Below are positions 1-6,470 of a stretch of DNA of 7,701 bases, one piece after another. The DNA is from Comamonadaceae bacterium. GTDB lineage: Bacteria > Pseudomonadota > Gammaproteobacteria > Burkholderiales > Burkholderiaceae_C. The translations under genes and the position numbers were made by a program. The notes beneath the pieces are model-generated. The model was not told the origin of the DNA, did no database searches, and worked only from the letters and a program-made list of their open reading frames with translations. The stretch is from NCBI GenBank assembly GCA_947451445.1, contig CANFZJ010000148.1, forward strand, positions 1 through 7,701, given 5' to 3'. Positions within the stretch are counted from its first letter, which is position 1, and each line of letters opens with the position of its first letter.

Positions 1-659
1 CCTTTGCGGGTTTCCAGCAGCACCATCACCGGGTCGTGCAGGCCGTCGTGGCAGTTGCGGCTCTTGCGGCCCTGCACCACCTGGGCGGTGACGTAGTCGT
101 CGTCCAGCAGCCAGCGCAGCACGTCGATCTCGTGCACAAAGGTGTCGGTGATGCACATATCGCCCACGTACATTTCGGGCACGCTGGGGTTGCGGTGTGC
201 GCAGTGCACCATCAGGGCATCGCCAATGGTGCCCGCGTCCAGGGTCTTTTTCAGGGCGCGGTAGCCAGCGTCAAAGCGGCGCATAAAGCCCACTTGGACC
301 AGCTTTTTACCGCCCGCCACCTCGGCCTGCACCACGCGTAGGCCGCTTTCGGCGGAGGTGGTCATGGGCTTCTCGCAAAACACAGGCTTGCCTGCGGCAA
401 TGCAGGCCAGCAACTGGTCTACGTGGGCCGGGCCCCAGGAGGCGATCAGCAACGCATCGACATCGGGCGCGTTGACCAGGTTCTGGTAGTTCTCATACAC
501 CGTGGCACCCAGTTGGGCGGCCTCGTTGAAAGCCTGAGTTGCGGCCATGTTGATGTCGTTGAGGGCCACGATGCGGGCTCCGCTGAGTTTGCGGTGGATG
601 CGCAGTGCGTGGTCTTGGCCAATGGCACCGCAACCAATGACGCCAATTCTGAGTTCCAT
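1..659 (-). CDS. iolG: inositol 2-dehydrogenase (Gfo/Idh/MocA family), C-terminus cut off by window edge
   Basis: This is a cytoplasmic NAD-dependent oxidoreductase, probably converting myo-inositol to scyllo-inosose, the first step of inositol catabolism. I translated 219 residues from ATG at 659; the stop lies beyond the left edge, so perhaps the last third is missing. Residues 6-14 read GVIGCGAIG, a Rossmann dinucleotide-binding loop. EKP at 96-98 places Lys97, and the stretch TDTFVHEID places Asp172 and His176. These are the catalytic Lys97, Asp172 and His176 described for Bacillus subtilis IolG, at the same numbers. SWGPAH (74-79), VGFMRRFD (123-130) and AHRNPS (154-159) also look like inositol dehydrogenases. 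The start codon has only a weak ribosome site (GAAAGAA, minus strand). It is the last visible gene of the transporter operon, 64 nt after the binding-protein gene. A scyllo-inositol or related polyol dehydrogenase remains possible. Confidence 0.9.
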   Translation of the reverse strand, partial: MELRIGVIGCGAIGQDHALRIHRKLSGARIVALNDINMAATQAFNEAAQLGATVYENYQNLVNAPDVDALLIASWGPAHVDQLLACIAAGKPVFCEKPMTTSAESGLRVVQAEVAGGKKLVQVGFMRRFDAGYRALKKTLDAGTIGDALMVHCAHRNPSVPEMYVGDMCITDTFVHEIDVLRWLLDDDYVTAQVVQGRKSRNCHDGLHDPVMVLLETRK

Positions 660-690
660 GGTGTTCTTTCAATAGGAGATTTAGCCAAGT

Positions 691-716
691 GGTGGCAGCG
701 CACGCGCACTGCCACC
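691..716 (-). promoter_or_regulatory. intercistronic hairpin between binding-protein and dehydrogenase genes
   Basis: In the minus-strand transcript GGTGGCAG pairs with CTGCCACC (8 bp). The stem continues through a G.U and two G-C pairs to a 4-nt loop. It begins 7 nt after the stop codon of the binding-protein gene and no U tract follows, so it does not look like a simple terminator. Hairpins placed like this after a binding-protein gene often protect the upstream message or cause partial termination, which would give more binding protein than downstream enzyme. That role is inference. Confidence 0.6.
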
Positions 717-723
717 GCGGGGC

Positions 724-1653
724 TTATTTGGAGTACTTGTCCACGTTGTCTTTGACGATGGACTCAAACGCGATCAGCTTTTCTTTGGGGGCGGGTTCGC
801 CCTTTTTGATCATCTCGACCACCTCAAACGCGCCCTGGGCCTGGCCCTTGGCGTTTTGGAAGATGGACTGCGCCATGTCGCCTGCCTTGATGGCGTCCAG
901 CGCGTCCTTGACACCGTCGATGCCAGAGATCGCCACGCCCTTGCGGCCCGAGGCCTTCAACGCCTGCAGTGCGCCCAGGGCCATCTGGTCGTTGGCGGCA
1001 ATCAGAGCGTCAAACTTGGGGAACTTCTGCACCCAGTCTTCGGTGATCTTCATACCCTGTGCGCGGTCGTAGTTGGCAGGCAGGTTGGCGATGATTTTCA
1101 CGTCCGTGCGGCCTGCCAGGGCTTTGGTAAAACCTTCCAGGCGCTCCTTGGAGTGGTACAGGCCGGGTTCGCCCTGCAAATACACGATCTGCGCGTTCTT
1201 GGGCAGCATCTTGGCCATGTATTCGCCTTGCATGCGGCCCGCGTCGATGTTCTTGGAACCGACAAAGGTGAACTTGCCACCGGCGGACTCAATGCCCAGT
1301 GCGATCACCGGAATGCCGGCCTTGTTGGCCTTTTCCACGCCCGGCACGATGCCCTGGTAGTCCACCGGCACGATGACAATGGCGCTGACCTTCTGGGCGA
1401 TGAAGTTGTCGATCTGGTCCAGCTGTTTGCTGGCGTCGCCGTTGGCATCGGCAAACGACACGCTGACGGCGGGGTCGGCCTTGACGGCCTCAATGAACGC
1501 GTTCTTGCGGCTCATGGTGAACACGTCGGTGTCGGCCAGATTGGCGTAACCCACGACGAACTTCTTGGCTTGCGCAAACGCAGGGCCGGGCATGATGGCC
1601 AGAACGACGGAGCAGGCGATGGCGGCTTTGGCTGCTTTGATAAAAGTTTTCAT
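724..1653 (-). CDS. periplasmic sugar/inositol-binding protein of an ABC importer
   Basis: This is the 309-residue substrate receptor of the importer, exported to the periplasm. Residues 1-27 form a signal peptide: MKTFIKAAK, a hydrophobic core, then AFA before a likely cleavage at 27/28. The rest is a ribose-type binding protein (Peripla_BP_4). The VGYANLADTDVF start is the first strand, and family-typical positions include the ND pair at 221-222, GIDG at 244-247 and FQ at 265-266, which usually contact the ligand. The ATG at 1653 was chosen over one at 1692 because it begins the signal peptide and has AAGGAAA about 9 nt upstream. The gene follows the permease after 110 nt and precedes iolG, so myo-inositol or a similar polyol is the likely ligand. 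It resembles the Caulobacter inositol-binding protein IbpA in type, but ribose or another sugar cannot be excluded. Confidence 0.88.
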   Translation of the reverse strand: MKTFIKAAKAAIACSVVLAIMPGPAFAQAKKFVVGYANLADTDVFTMSRKNAFIEAVKADPAVSVSFADANGDASKQLDQIDNFIAQKVSAIVIVPVDYQGIVPGVEKANKAGIPVIALGIESAGGKFTFVGSKNIDAGRMQGEYMAKMLPKNAQIVYLQGEPGLYHSKERLEGFTKALAGRTDVKIIANLPANYDRAQGMKITEDWVQKFPKFDALIAANDQMALGALQALKASGRKGVAISGIDGVKDALDAIKAGDMAQSIFQNAKGQAQGAFEVVEMIKKGEPAPKEKLIAFESIVKDNVDKYSK

Positions 1654-1763
1654 GGTGCAATTTCCTTTTGGAAGATGGTTTTTGTTTTTCAACGGTTGTC
1701 TCTATACCGGGGGGGTGGTTGGGGTTACGCGATAAATATCCTTTAAATAAAATGGTTGGTTAT

Positions 1764-2771
1764 TCAAGCCTTTTTGCGTGCGCCGCCAGTTTTGGTTTTG
1801 ACATCCAAGATCACGGCTACGGCAATAATCAAGCCCTTGACAATCTGTTGCCAATATGAGCTGACATTCATCAGATTCAAAATGTTGTTGATGACGCCGA
1901 TAATCATCGCACCAATAATAGTGCCGGTAATGGTTCCGGTGCCACCCATCAAACTGGTACCGCCTACCACCACGGCGGTAATGGCATCAAATTCATAGGC
2001 TACACCGGCTGCGGGTTGGCCGGAATTAACCCTGGACATCAGCACAATCCCGGCAATTGCGGCCAAGACACCGTTGAATACAAAGGCCTTGCGCAGCACG
2101 CTGTCGGTATTGATGCCAGATGCCAATGAAGCCTTGGCATTACCGCCCACGGCATAAATATGCCGACCGAATTTGGTACGGTTTAGTAATATCCAAGACA
2201 CCACTACCACAAACAGGAGAATCAGCACTGAAATAGGGATCGGCCCGACATCGCCCTGGCCAATCACCTTGAAGTCACCCAGGTTTCCGACCGGCACGCC
2301 CGCCGTGTACAGCAGAATCGCACCCCGCGCCACGGTGGTCATGGCCAGCGTCATGATGAACGACGGGATCTTGAAGTAAGTGATGACATACCCATTGAGC
2401 AAGCCTGTAGCCACGCCCATGCCGATGCCTGCTGCTATTGCCAGTGGAATGCTCCCGGTCATGGACATCACGCTGGCGGCGATGGTGCCGGTCAGTGCTA
2501 CTACCGAACCCAGGGATACGTCAATATGACCCAGGATAATGATGAAGGTCACGCCGCAGGCCAGCAAACTCACCACCACCACTTGGCGCAATACATTGGT
2601 CAAATTGCCGGTGGTTAAAAATATTTCATTTAGGCACGATGCCAATATAAATATGCCGGTAAAAATTAGTATCGTTCCGTATTTTCTGTAGATTTCAGAA
2701 AATCCCATTTCGCGTATTTTTGAAAACATGGTGGTGTTACCTGTTGTTGGGTTTTTTGCTAAGGTGTTCAT
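1764..2771 (-). CDS. ABC sugar/polyol importer permease (RbsC/XylH family)
   Basis: This 335-residue inner-membrane channel subunit probably acts as a homodimer with the ATPase encoded just upstream. Hydrophobic segments lie near residues 33-49, 62-80, 85-102, 108-128, 137-156, 178-196, 228-246, 279-298 and 309-323, about the usual number for this family. GHIDVSLGS at 81-89 matches the family's conserved GxIDLSVGS stretch. FGRHIYAVGGNAKAS at 201-215 is the cytoplasmic loop that docks on the ATPase. The start ATG overlaps the ATPase stop as ATGA, which suggests translational coupling. A second in-frame ATG at 2729 would remove a polar 14-residue leader and cannot be ruled out. Parts of the gene are AT-rich compared with its neighbours (19 G/C of 60 at 2641-2700), although 2281-2340 reaches 42 of 60. 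The substrate is inferred only from the neighbouring iolG. Confidence 0.9.
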   Translation of the reverse strand: MNTLAKNPTTGNTTMFSKIREMGFSEIYRKYGTILIFTGIFILASCLNEIFLTTGNLTNVLRQVVVVSLLACGVTFIIILGHIDVSLGSVVALTGTIAASVMSMTGSIPLAIAAGIGMGVATGLLNGYVITYFKIPSFIMTLAMTTVARGAILLYTAGVPVGNLGDFKVIGQGDVGPIPISVLILLFVVVVSWILLNRTKFGRHIYAVGGNAKASLASGINTDSVLRKAFVFNGVLAAIAGIVLMSRVNSGQPAAGVAYEFDAITAVVVGGTSLMGGTGTITGTIIGAMIIGVINNILNLMNVSSYWQQIVKGLIIAVAVILDVKTKTGGARKKA

Positions 2772-4273
2772 GCGTGGGTTCCGGTGGCCAAGGCCATAAT
2801 GTTTTCCTGGGTGGCATTGGCGCGGTTCAATTCACCCATTTGCCGACCTTCCTGCATCACCACCACGCGGTCGCTCATCCCCAATACCTCGGGCAGTTCG
2901 GATGAAATCATGATGATGGCCAAACCCTCTTTGGCAAACTGTGTCATCAGGCGGTGGATTTCGGATTTGGAGCCCACGTCAATACCGCGTGTGGGTTCGT
3001 CCAGAATCAAAACCTTTAAATCACGCAGCAGCCATTTGGCAATCGCAATTTTTTGCTGGTTACCGCCGCTCAAAGTGCCGACCACGGTATTCAAATCTGC
3101 AGTTTTGATTTGCAGCATGCTGCGCATTTTTTGACCGTCTTCGGCCTCAGCCTTTAAATCCATGAATAAGCCGGGCGCAAATTTCTCCAGATTGGCCAGC
3201 GAAATGTTTTCCTGTACCGAGCGGCACAGCACCAGGCCTTCGGCCTTGCGGTCTTCGGACACCATGGCAATGCCAGCGGCAATCGCATCGGTGGGTTGGT
3301 TGAGTACGAGGCGCTGGCCGCCCAGCCAGACCTCGCCCGCGTCCAGCCGGTCCAGGCCGAAGATGGCGCGCGCCACCTCGGTGCGGCCCGCGCCGATCAG
3401 GCCCGCCAGGCCGACGATTTCGCCCTTGCGCACCTCAAAGCTGATGTCCTTGAACACGCCATGGCGGGTGGCTCCGCGCACTGACAAGGCCACATCGCCG
3501 ATGGGCACGGTTTCCTTGGGGAAGATGCTGGAGATGGTGCGGCCCACCATCTGCGCAATCAATGAGTTCTTGTCGTAGTTGGCTGCCGGGCCGGAACCCA
3601 CGTACTGGCCGTCGCGGATGATGGTGATGTCGTCGGCGATCTGGAAGATCTCGTCCATCTTGTGGGTGATGTAGATGATGGCCGTGCCGTGCGCCTTCAG
3701 GTCGGCCACCTGGCGGAACAGCATCGCCACCTCGGTGTCGCTGATGGCCGAGGTCGGCTCGTCCATGATGACCAGCGCCGCGTCGCGCGAAATGGCCTTG
3801 GCAATCTCTACCAGCTGCATGCCTGCAATGCTGAGTTCGCGCATTTTCTGGCCAGCGCGGTAGGGCAGGCCCAGGCGGTTCAGCAGGGCCTGGGTGTTGC
3901 TGTCCATGCGCTGGAAGTCTACGAAGAAGCCGCCTGGCTCGCGGCCCAGGAAGATGTTTTCGGCAATCGTCATATCCAGCACCGGGCTCAGTTCCTGGTG
4001 GATCATGGCAATGCCCAGCTCCAGCGCGGCGCGGGTGTTCTGGTGGTTCAGCTGCACGCCCTTGAAGAAGATCTCGCCGCCGTCCACCGCGTGTTCGCCG
4101 CTCAGAATCTTCATCAGCGTGGACTTGCCCGCGCCGTTTTCGCCCACCAGCACGTGCACGGTGCCGGTGCGCACCTGCAGGTTCACGCCGTCCAGCGCCT
4201 TCACGCCCGGGAACGACTTGGTGATCTTGCGCATCTCCAGCACCAGACCGTCAGCTTGGGTTTTCATCAACAC
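2768..4273 (-). CDS. ABC sugar/polyol importer ATPase with two nucleotide-binding domains (RbsA/MglA/XylG family)
   Basis: This cytoplasmic energy-coupling subunit has 501 residues, the normal length for fused sugar-importer ATPases. The first domain has Walker A GENGAGKST (44-52), a signature reading LSIAG (147-151), Walker B LVIMDEP (167-173) and switch His204. The second has an altered Walker A, GLIGAGRTE (291-299, Arg for Lys), signature LSGGNQQ (401-407), Walker B LILDEP (422-427), and Ser instead of His in its switch (MISSELPE). That asymmetry is normal in this family, so the gene is not damaged. The start is ambiguous. GTG at 4273, TTG at 4270 and ATG at 4267 are consecutive codons; AGGAG at 4280-4284 lies 6, 9 and 12 nt away respectively, which favours GTG or TTG. 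It is the first gene of the operon and is divergent from the regulator. The 3' third is clearly lower in GC than the rest. Confidence 0.92.
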   Translation of the reverse strand: MLMKTQADGLVLEMRKITKSFPGVKALDGVNLQVRTGTVHVLVGENGAGKSTLMKILSGEHAVDGGEIFFKGVQLNHQNTRAALELGIAMIHQELSPVLDMTIAENIFLGREPGGFFVDFQRMDSNTQALLNRLGLPYRAGQKMRELSIAGMQLVEIAKAISRDAALVIMDEPTSAISDTEVAMLFRQVADLKAHGTAIIYITHKMDEIFQIADDITIIRDGQYVGSGPAANYDKNSLIAQMVGRTISSIFPKETVPIGDVALSVRGATRHGVFKDISFEVRKGEIVGLAGLIGAGRTEVARAIFGLDRLDAGEVWLGGQRLVLNQPTDAIAAGIAMVSEDRKAEGLVLCRSVQENISLANLEKFAPGLFMDLKAEAEDGQKMRSMLQIKTADLNTVVGTLSGGNQQKIAIAKWLLRDLKVLILDEPTRGIDVGSKSEIHRLMTQFAKEGLAIIMISSELPEVLGMSDRVVVMQEGRQMGELNRANATQENIMALATGTHA

Positions 4274-4347
4274 CTGTGTCTCCTAGTTGGCGCTGGCCGG
4301 TGGCCGTGGCGCTCTGGTAAGAATTATGGGAGTGATGTTTAGAAAAA

Positions 4348-4375
4348 AATATCCAAATGAAATGAAAACTGTCAT
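4348..4375 (-). promoter_or_regulatory. candidate sigma70-type promoter for the transporter operon
   Basis: On the minus strand ATGACA (4375-4370, five of six matches to TTGACA) is followed after 16 nt by GATATT (4353-4348, four of six to TATAAT). Transcription would start near 4341, leaving a leader of about 70 nt before the ATPase gene. The -35 element and spacer lie inside the inverted repeat at 4356-4391, as expected for a repressible promoter. This was found by eye and not scored. A CATAAT at 4328-4323 is another possible -10, but it lacks a good -35. Confidence 0.45.
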
Positions 4376-4391
4376 AGACTGTCATTTCATT
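4356..4391. promoter_or_regulatory. operator-like inverted repeat in the divergent promoter region
   Basis: AATGAAATGA (4356-4365) and its exact reverse complement TCATTTCATT (4382-4391) are separated by 16 nt. Within the element ACTGTCAT occurs twice in direct orientation (4368-4375 and 4378-4385), 10 bp apart or about one helical turn. ATGA-N6-TCAT (4362-4375) forms a shorter palindrome. The element lies 21 nt upstream of the regulator start and covers the candidate -35 of the divergent operon. It is the best candidate binding site for the LacI-type regulator. Which sub-palindrome is actually read is unclear. Confidence 0.6.
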
Positions 4392-4412
4392 AGGGTTAGT
4401 ATTGAAAGAGTT

Positions 4413-5456
4413 ATGTCAAACACTCCCAAAATCACCATTGCCGACGTGGCCAAGGCTGCGGGCGTCAGCCTATCCACCGTGGACCGGGTGCTCAACGGCC
4501 GGGCCCCGGTGCGGCGTGACACGGCCGAGCGCATCCACGCGGTGGCCGAGTCCATTGGCTTTCACGCGGCGGGCGTGATCCGCGAGCGGGTGCGCGGCAA
4601 GCGGGTGCGGCACACCCTGGGCTTTTTGCTCCAGCGCACCGACGCCGCCTTCTACCAGGCGCTGGGCGCCTCGCTGGCGGTGGCCAACGAGGCGCACGGC
4701 GAGGACTGCACCGAGCCACAGATCGGCTACATGGACGACCTGTCGCCCGAGGCGGTGGCGCAGCGCCTGCGGGAAATGGGTGAACGGGTCAGCGCGGTGG
4801 CCCTGGTGGCGGTGGACCATCCGCTGATCTGGGCCGAAATAGAGCGCCTCAAAAACCGTGGTGTGCCGGTGTTTGCGCTGATCTCTGACCTGAGCACGCC
4901 CGCCCGCGCAGGCTATGCCGGGCTGGACAACCGCAGCGTGGGCCGTACCGCCGCCTGGCTGATCACCCACATGGCGCACATGCCGGGCAAGCTGGTCACC
5001 TTTGTCGGCAGCCACCGCTTCCAATGCCAGGAGGTGTGCGAGATGAGCTTTCGCTCGTTCGTGCGCGAACACGCACCAGACTTCGAGCTGATGGAGCCGC
5101 TATTCACCCTGGAGAGCGATAAATTAGCCGAGGAAGGCACCCGCGACCTGCTGCACCGGCACCCGGACATCGTGGGCATATTGATCGCGGGCAGCGGCAT
5201 CGACGGTGTGGTGCAGGCGCTGCGGGAACACTACCGCGACACCCCGGGCACCCGCCCGATTTGCGTGGTGCGCGAGCTGACCCCCCATGCGCGCGAAGGC
5301 CTGCGCAGCGGCGACCTGCACGCTGCCCTGTCGCACCCCCTGCCGCAACTGGCCCAGGGGCTGGTCGGGATGATGCTGAACGTGCTGGCCAACCCCGCCC
5401 TGGGCCTGCAGCAAGCCGTGGTGGCACTGGACACACAGACGCCGGAGAGTGTTTAA
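4413..5456 (+). CDS. LacI-family transcriptional regulator with periplasmic-binding-protein-like sensor domain
   Basis: This cytoplasmic DNA-binding repressor has 347 residues. Residues 7-29 (start ITIADVAKAAGV, end VLNG) are the LacI helix-turn-helix. The recognition helix reads STVDRVLNGR, with Asp where many relatives have Ser. The usual hinge motif (YxPNxxAR) is absent, and residues 50-66 instead read FHAAGVIRERVRGKRVR. From about residue 67 the protein is a two-lobe sugar-sensor domain; GSGIDGV at 260-266 resembles the ligand region of ribose-type binding proteins. The ATG at 4413 was chosen because the conserved domain starts six residues later and GAAAGAG lies just upstream. An in-frame upstream extension to 4287 would run through the operator. 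Its divergent position suggests that it controls the transporter-iolG operon and itself. The inducer, perhaps inositol or an intermediate, is not shown by the sequence. Confidence 0.9.
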   Translation: MSNTPKITIADVAKAAGVSLSTVDRVLNGRAPVRRDTAERIHAVAESIGFHAAGVIRERVRGKRVRHTLGFLLQRTDAAFYQALGASLAVANEAHGEDCTEPQIGYMDDLSPEAVAQRLREMGERVSAVALVAVDHPLIWAEIERLKNRGVPVFALISDLSTPARAGYAGLDNRSVGRTAAWLITHMAHMPGKLVTFVGSHRFQCQEVCEMSFRSFVREHAPDFELMEPLFTLESDKLAEEGTRDLLHRHPDIVGILIAGSGIDGVVQALREHYRDTPGTRPICVVRELTPHAREGLRSGDLHAALSHPLPQLAQGLVGMMLNVLANPALGLQQAVVALDTQTPESV

Positions 5457-5458
5457 GT

Positions 5459-5509
5459 TTGCTATTAAATTAATAGCTCTTTACGCAGGTGGAATATGCG
5501 CTAGTGGCC
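5459..5509 (+). repeat. 51-bp intergenic repeat, copy 1
   Basis: This copy starts three bases after the regulator stop codon. It aligns without gaps to 6471-6521, with 35 of 51 positions identical by my count. GCTATTA and TAATAGC (5461-5467 and 5471-5477) form a 7-bp stem with a 3-nt loop. The second half of the repeat, which forms a good hairpin in copy 2, is decayed here. It may act as a weak terminator or as a promoter-proximal element for the hydrolase gene; neither role is shown. Confidence 0.6.
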
Positions 5510-5562
5510 AATTTCATGCATAACACGCAGCAGGCCGCTACACTGGCCCATTTTTGCCATCC

Positions 5563-5567
5563 AGGAG
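5563..5567 (+). promoter_or_regulatory. ribosome binding site that sets the hydrolase start at GTG 5576
   Basis: AGGAG lies 8 nt before GTG 5576. The other in-frame starts, GTG 5489 (inside repeat copy 1) and ATG 5516, have no comparable site. The extra residues they would add are not part of the hydrolase fold. Confidence 0.75.
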
Positions 5568-5575
5568 CCCCCGCC

Positions 5576-6328
5576 GTGCAAATCCAAGCCCACGAAGTCG
5601 ATCTGCCCACGCCCACGGGGCTTATGCGTTGCACTGTCTACCGGCCCAAAAGCACCGGCGCGGCAGCGCCGAAGCAGTACCCGGCCCTGGTGCTGTATTC
5701 CGAGATATTCCAGCAGACGGGCCCCATCCGGCGCAGCGCGCAGACCATGGCGGGGCATGGCTTCATCACCATCGTGCCGGAGGTGTTCCACGAACTCAAC
5801 CCCATCGGCACGGTGCTGGGCTATGACGATGCGGGCCGCGACAAAGGCAATGCGGACAAGGTGGCGAAGACCTTGGAGGCGCACGACAGCGATACCCAGG
5901 CCATCATCGACTACGCCCGCACCCTGCCGGACTGCTCGGGCCGCATCGGGGCCATGGGTTTTTGCCTGGGCGGTGGGCTGGCCTACCGGGCCGCGCTGAA
6001 CCCCGCGATTGCGGCCACGTCCTGCTTCTACGCCACCGACATCCATTCGGGCATGGTGCCGTCCCAGCCCGGCAATGACAGCCTGGGCCGCAGCGGCGAA
6101 ATCCGGGGCGAGTTGCAAATGGTTTGGGGCAAGCAAGACCCGCACATTCCGCCCGAAGGCCGGGCGGCGGTGTACCAAAAGCTGACCGAACAGGCGGTCA
6201 ACTTCACCTGGCACGAGTTCAACGGCGTGCACGCCTTCATGCGCGACGAGGGCGAGCGCTATGACGCCGAGCTGGCGCTGCTGGGCTACCAGCTGGCGAT
6301 CAATATGTTCAGACGCGTGCTTGGTTGA
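5576..6328 (+). CDS. dienelactone hydrolase family protein
   Basis: This is a 250-residue cytoplasmic alpha/beta hydrolase of the carboxymethylenebutenolidase type. Family members open lactone rings such as dienelactone in chlorocatechol breakdown, but many act on other esters or have unknown substrates. The catalytic triad is visible: nucleophile Cys130 in GFCLGG (128-133), Asp188 in GKQDPHIP (185-192), and His219 in NGVHAF (216-221). Glu43 in SEIF matches the glutamate that poises the cysteine in known dienelactone hydrolases. Length and motif spacing are normal and the gene looks intact. Translation starts at GTG, set by a strong AGGAG. It follows the regulator gene by 119 nt on the same strand and may be partly co-transcribed, but no aromatic-degradation genes are present. 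A diverged repeat pair lies on either side. The true substrate is unknown. Confidence 0.9.
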   Translation: MQIQAHEVDLPTPTGLMRCTVYRPKSTGAAAPKQYPALVLYSEIFQQTGPIRRSAQTMAGHGFITIVPEVFHELNPIGTVLGYDDAGRDKGNADKVAKTLEAHDSDTQAIIDYARTLPDCSGRIGAMGFCLGGGLAYRAALNPAIAATSCFYATDIHSGMVPSQPGNDSLGRSGEIRGELQMVWGKQDPHIPPEGRAAVYQKLTEQAVNFTWHEFNGVHAFMRDEGERYDAELALLGYQLAINMFRRVLG

Positions 6329-6363
6329 ACACCCCCAGGCTACACGCTGCGCGTTTTCGCCAA

Positions 6364-6378
6364 CCCCCTTGCAGGGGG
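6364..6378. other. short GC-rich hairpin after the hydrolase gene
   Basis: CCCCCT (6364-6369) pairs perfectly with AGGGGG (6373-6378) around a TGC loop, 35 nt after the hydrolase stop. No U tract follows on either strand, so intrinsic termination is uncertain. It belongs to a structured stretch that runs on into the next stem-loop. Confidence 0.55.
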
Positions 6379-6380
6379 CG

Positions 6381-6415
6381 ATACCAGCAGCCCGGCAAAG
6401 CCGGTTCTGCGGTAT
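6381..6415. other. large stem-loop in the convergent intergenic gap
   Basis: ATACC pairs with GGTAT, GCAG with CTGC, and CCGGC with GCCGG around an AAA loop. That makes 14 base pairs, interrupted only by a bulged A (6386) and a C/TT mismatch. It lies between the hydrolase and aminotransferase genes, which converge, so it may slow or stop transcription from both sides. It could also be part of a dispersed family-specific repeat. I see no coding potential in 6329-6532. Confidence 0.55.
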
Positions 6416-6470
6416 CTCTGGAACGGGCTTCGCTGCGCTTGCCTTGGGCGGTAGTTGATGATTTTCACGA

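Noticed and set aside
1654..1692. Upstream start at 1692 for the binding protein
   Set aside because: It would put 13 polar residues before a complete signal peptide and would translate the AAGGAAA site used by ATG 1653.
856..1746. Long plus-strand open frame (296 codons) opposite the binding-protein gene
   Set aside because: Its translation is rich in His, Val and Gly with no recognisable domain, as expected for the antisense of a GC-rich gene. The minus-strand frame has a signal peptide and clear family motifs.
3377..3403. Second Walker A of the ATPase with Arg instead of Lys, first read as a damaged site
   Set aside because: A degenerate second nucleotide site is the normal state in the RbsA/MglA/XylG family.
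3662..4342. Plus-strand open frame of 226 codons opposite the ATPase gene
   Set aside because: It is an antisense shadow; the opposite frame carries Walker and signature motifs throughout.
4287..4412. Upstream extension of the regulator to 4287
   Set aside because: It would translate the operator region, adds residues unlike the family, and lacks a better ribosome site than the one at 4404-4410.
4470..5072. Minus-strand open frame of 200 codons opposite the regulator gene
   Set aside because: It has low-complexity His/Ala/Gly-rich composition and no ribosome site or domain.
5501..6232. Minus-strand open frame of 243 codons opposite the hydrolase gene
   Set aside because: It is a shadow of a gene whose full catalytic triad is visible on the plus strand.
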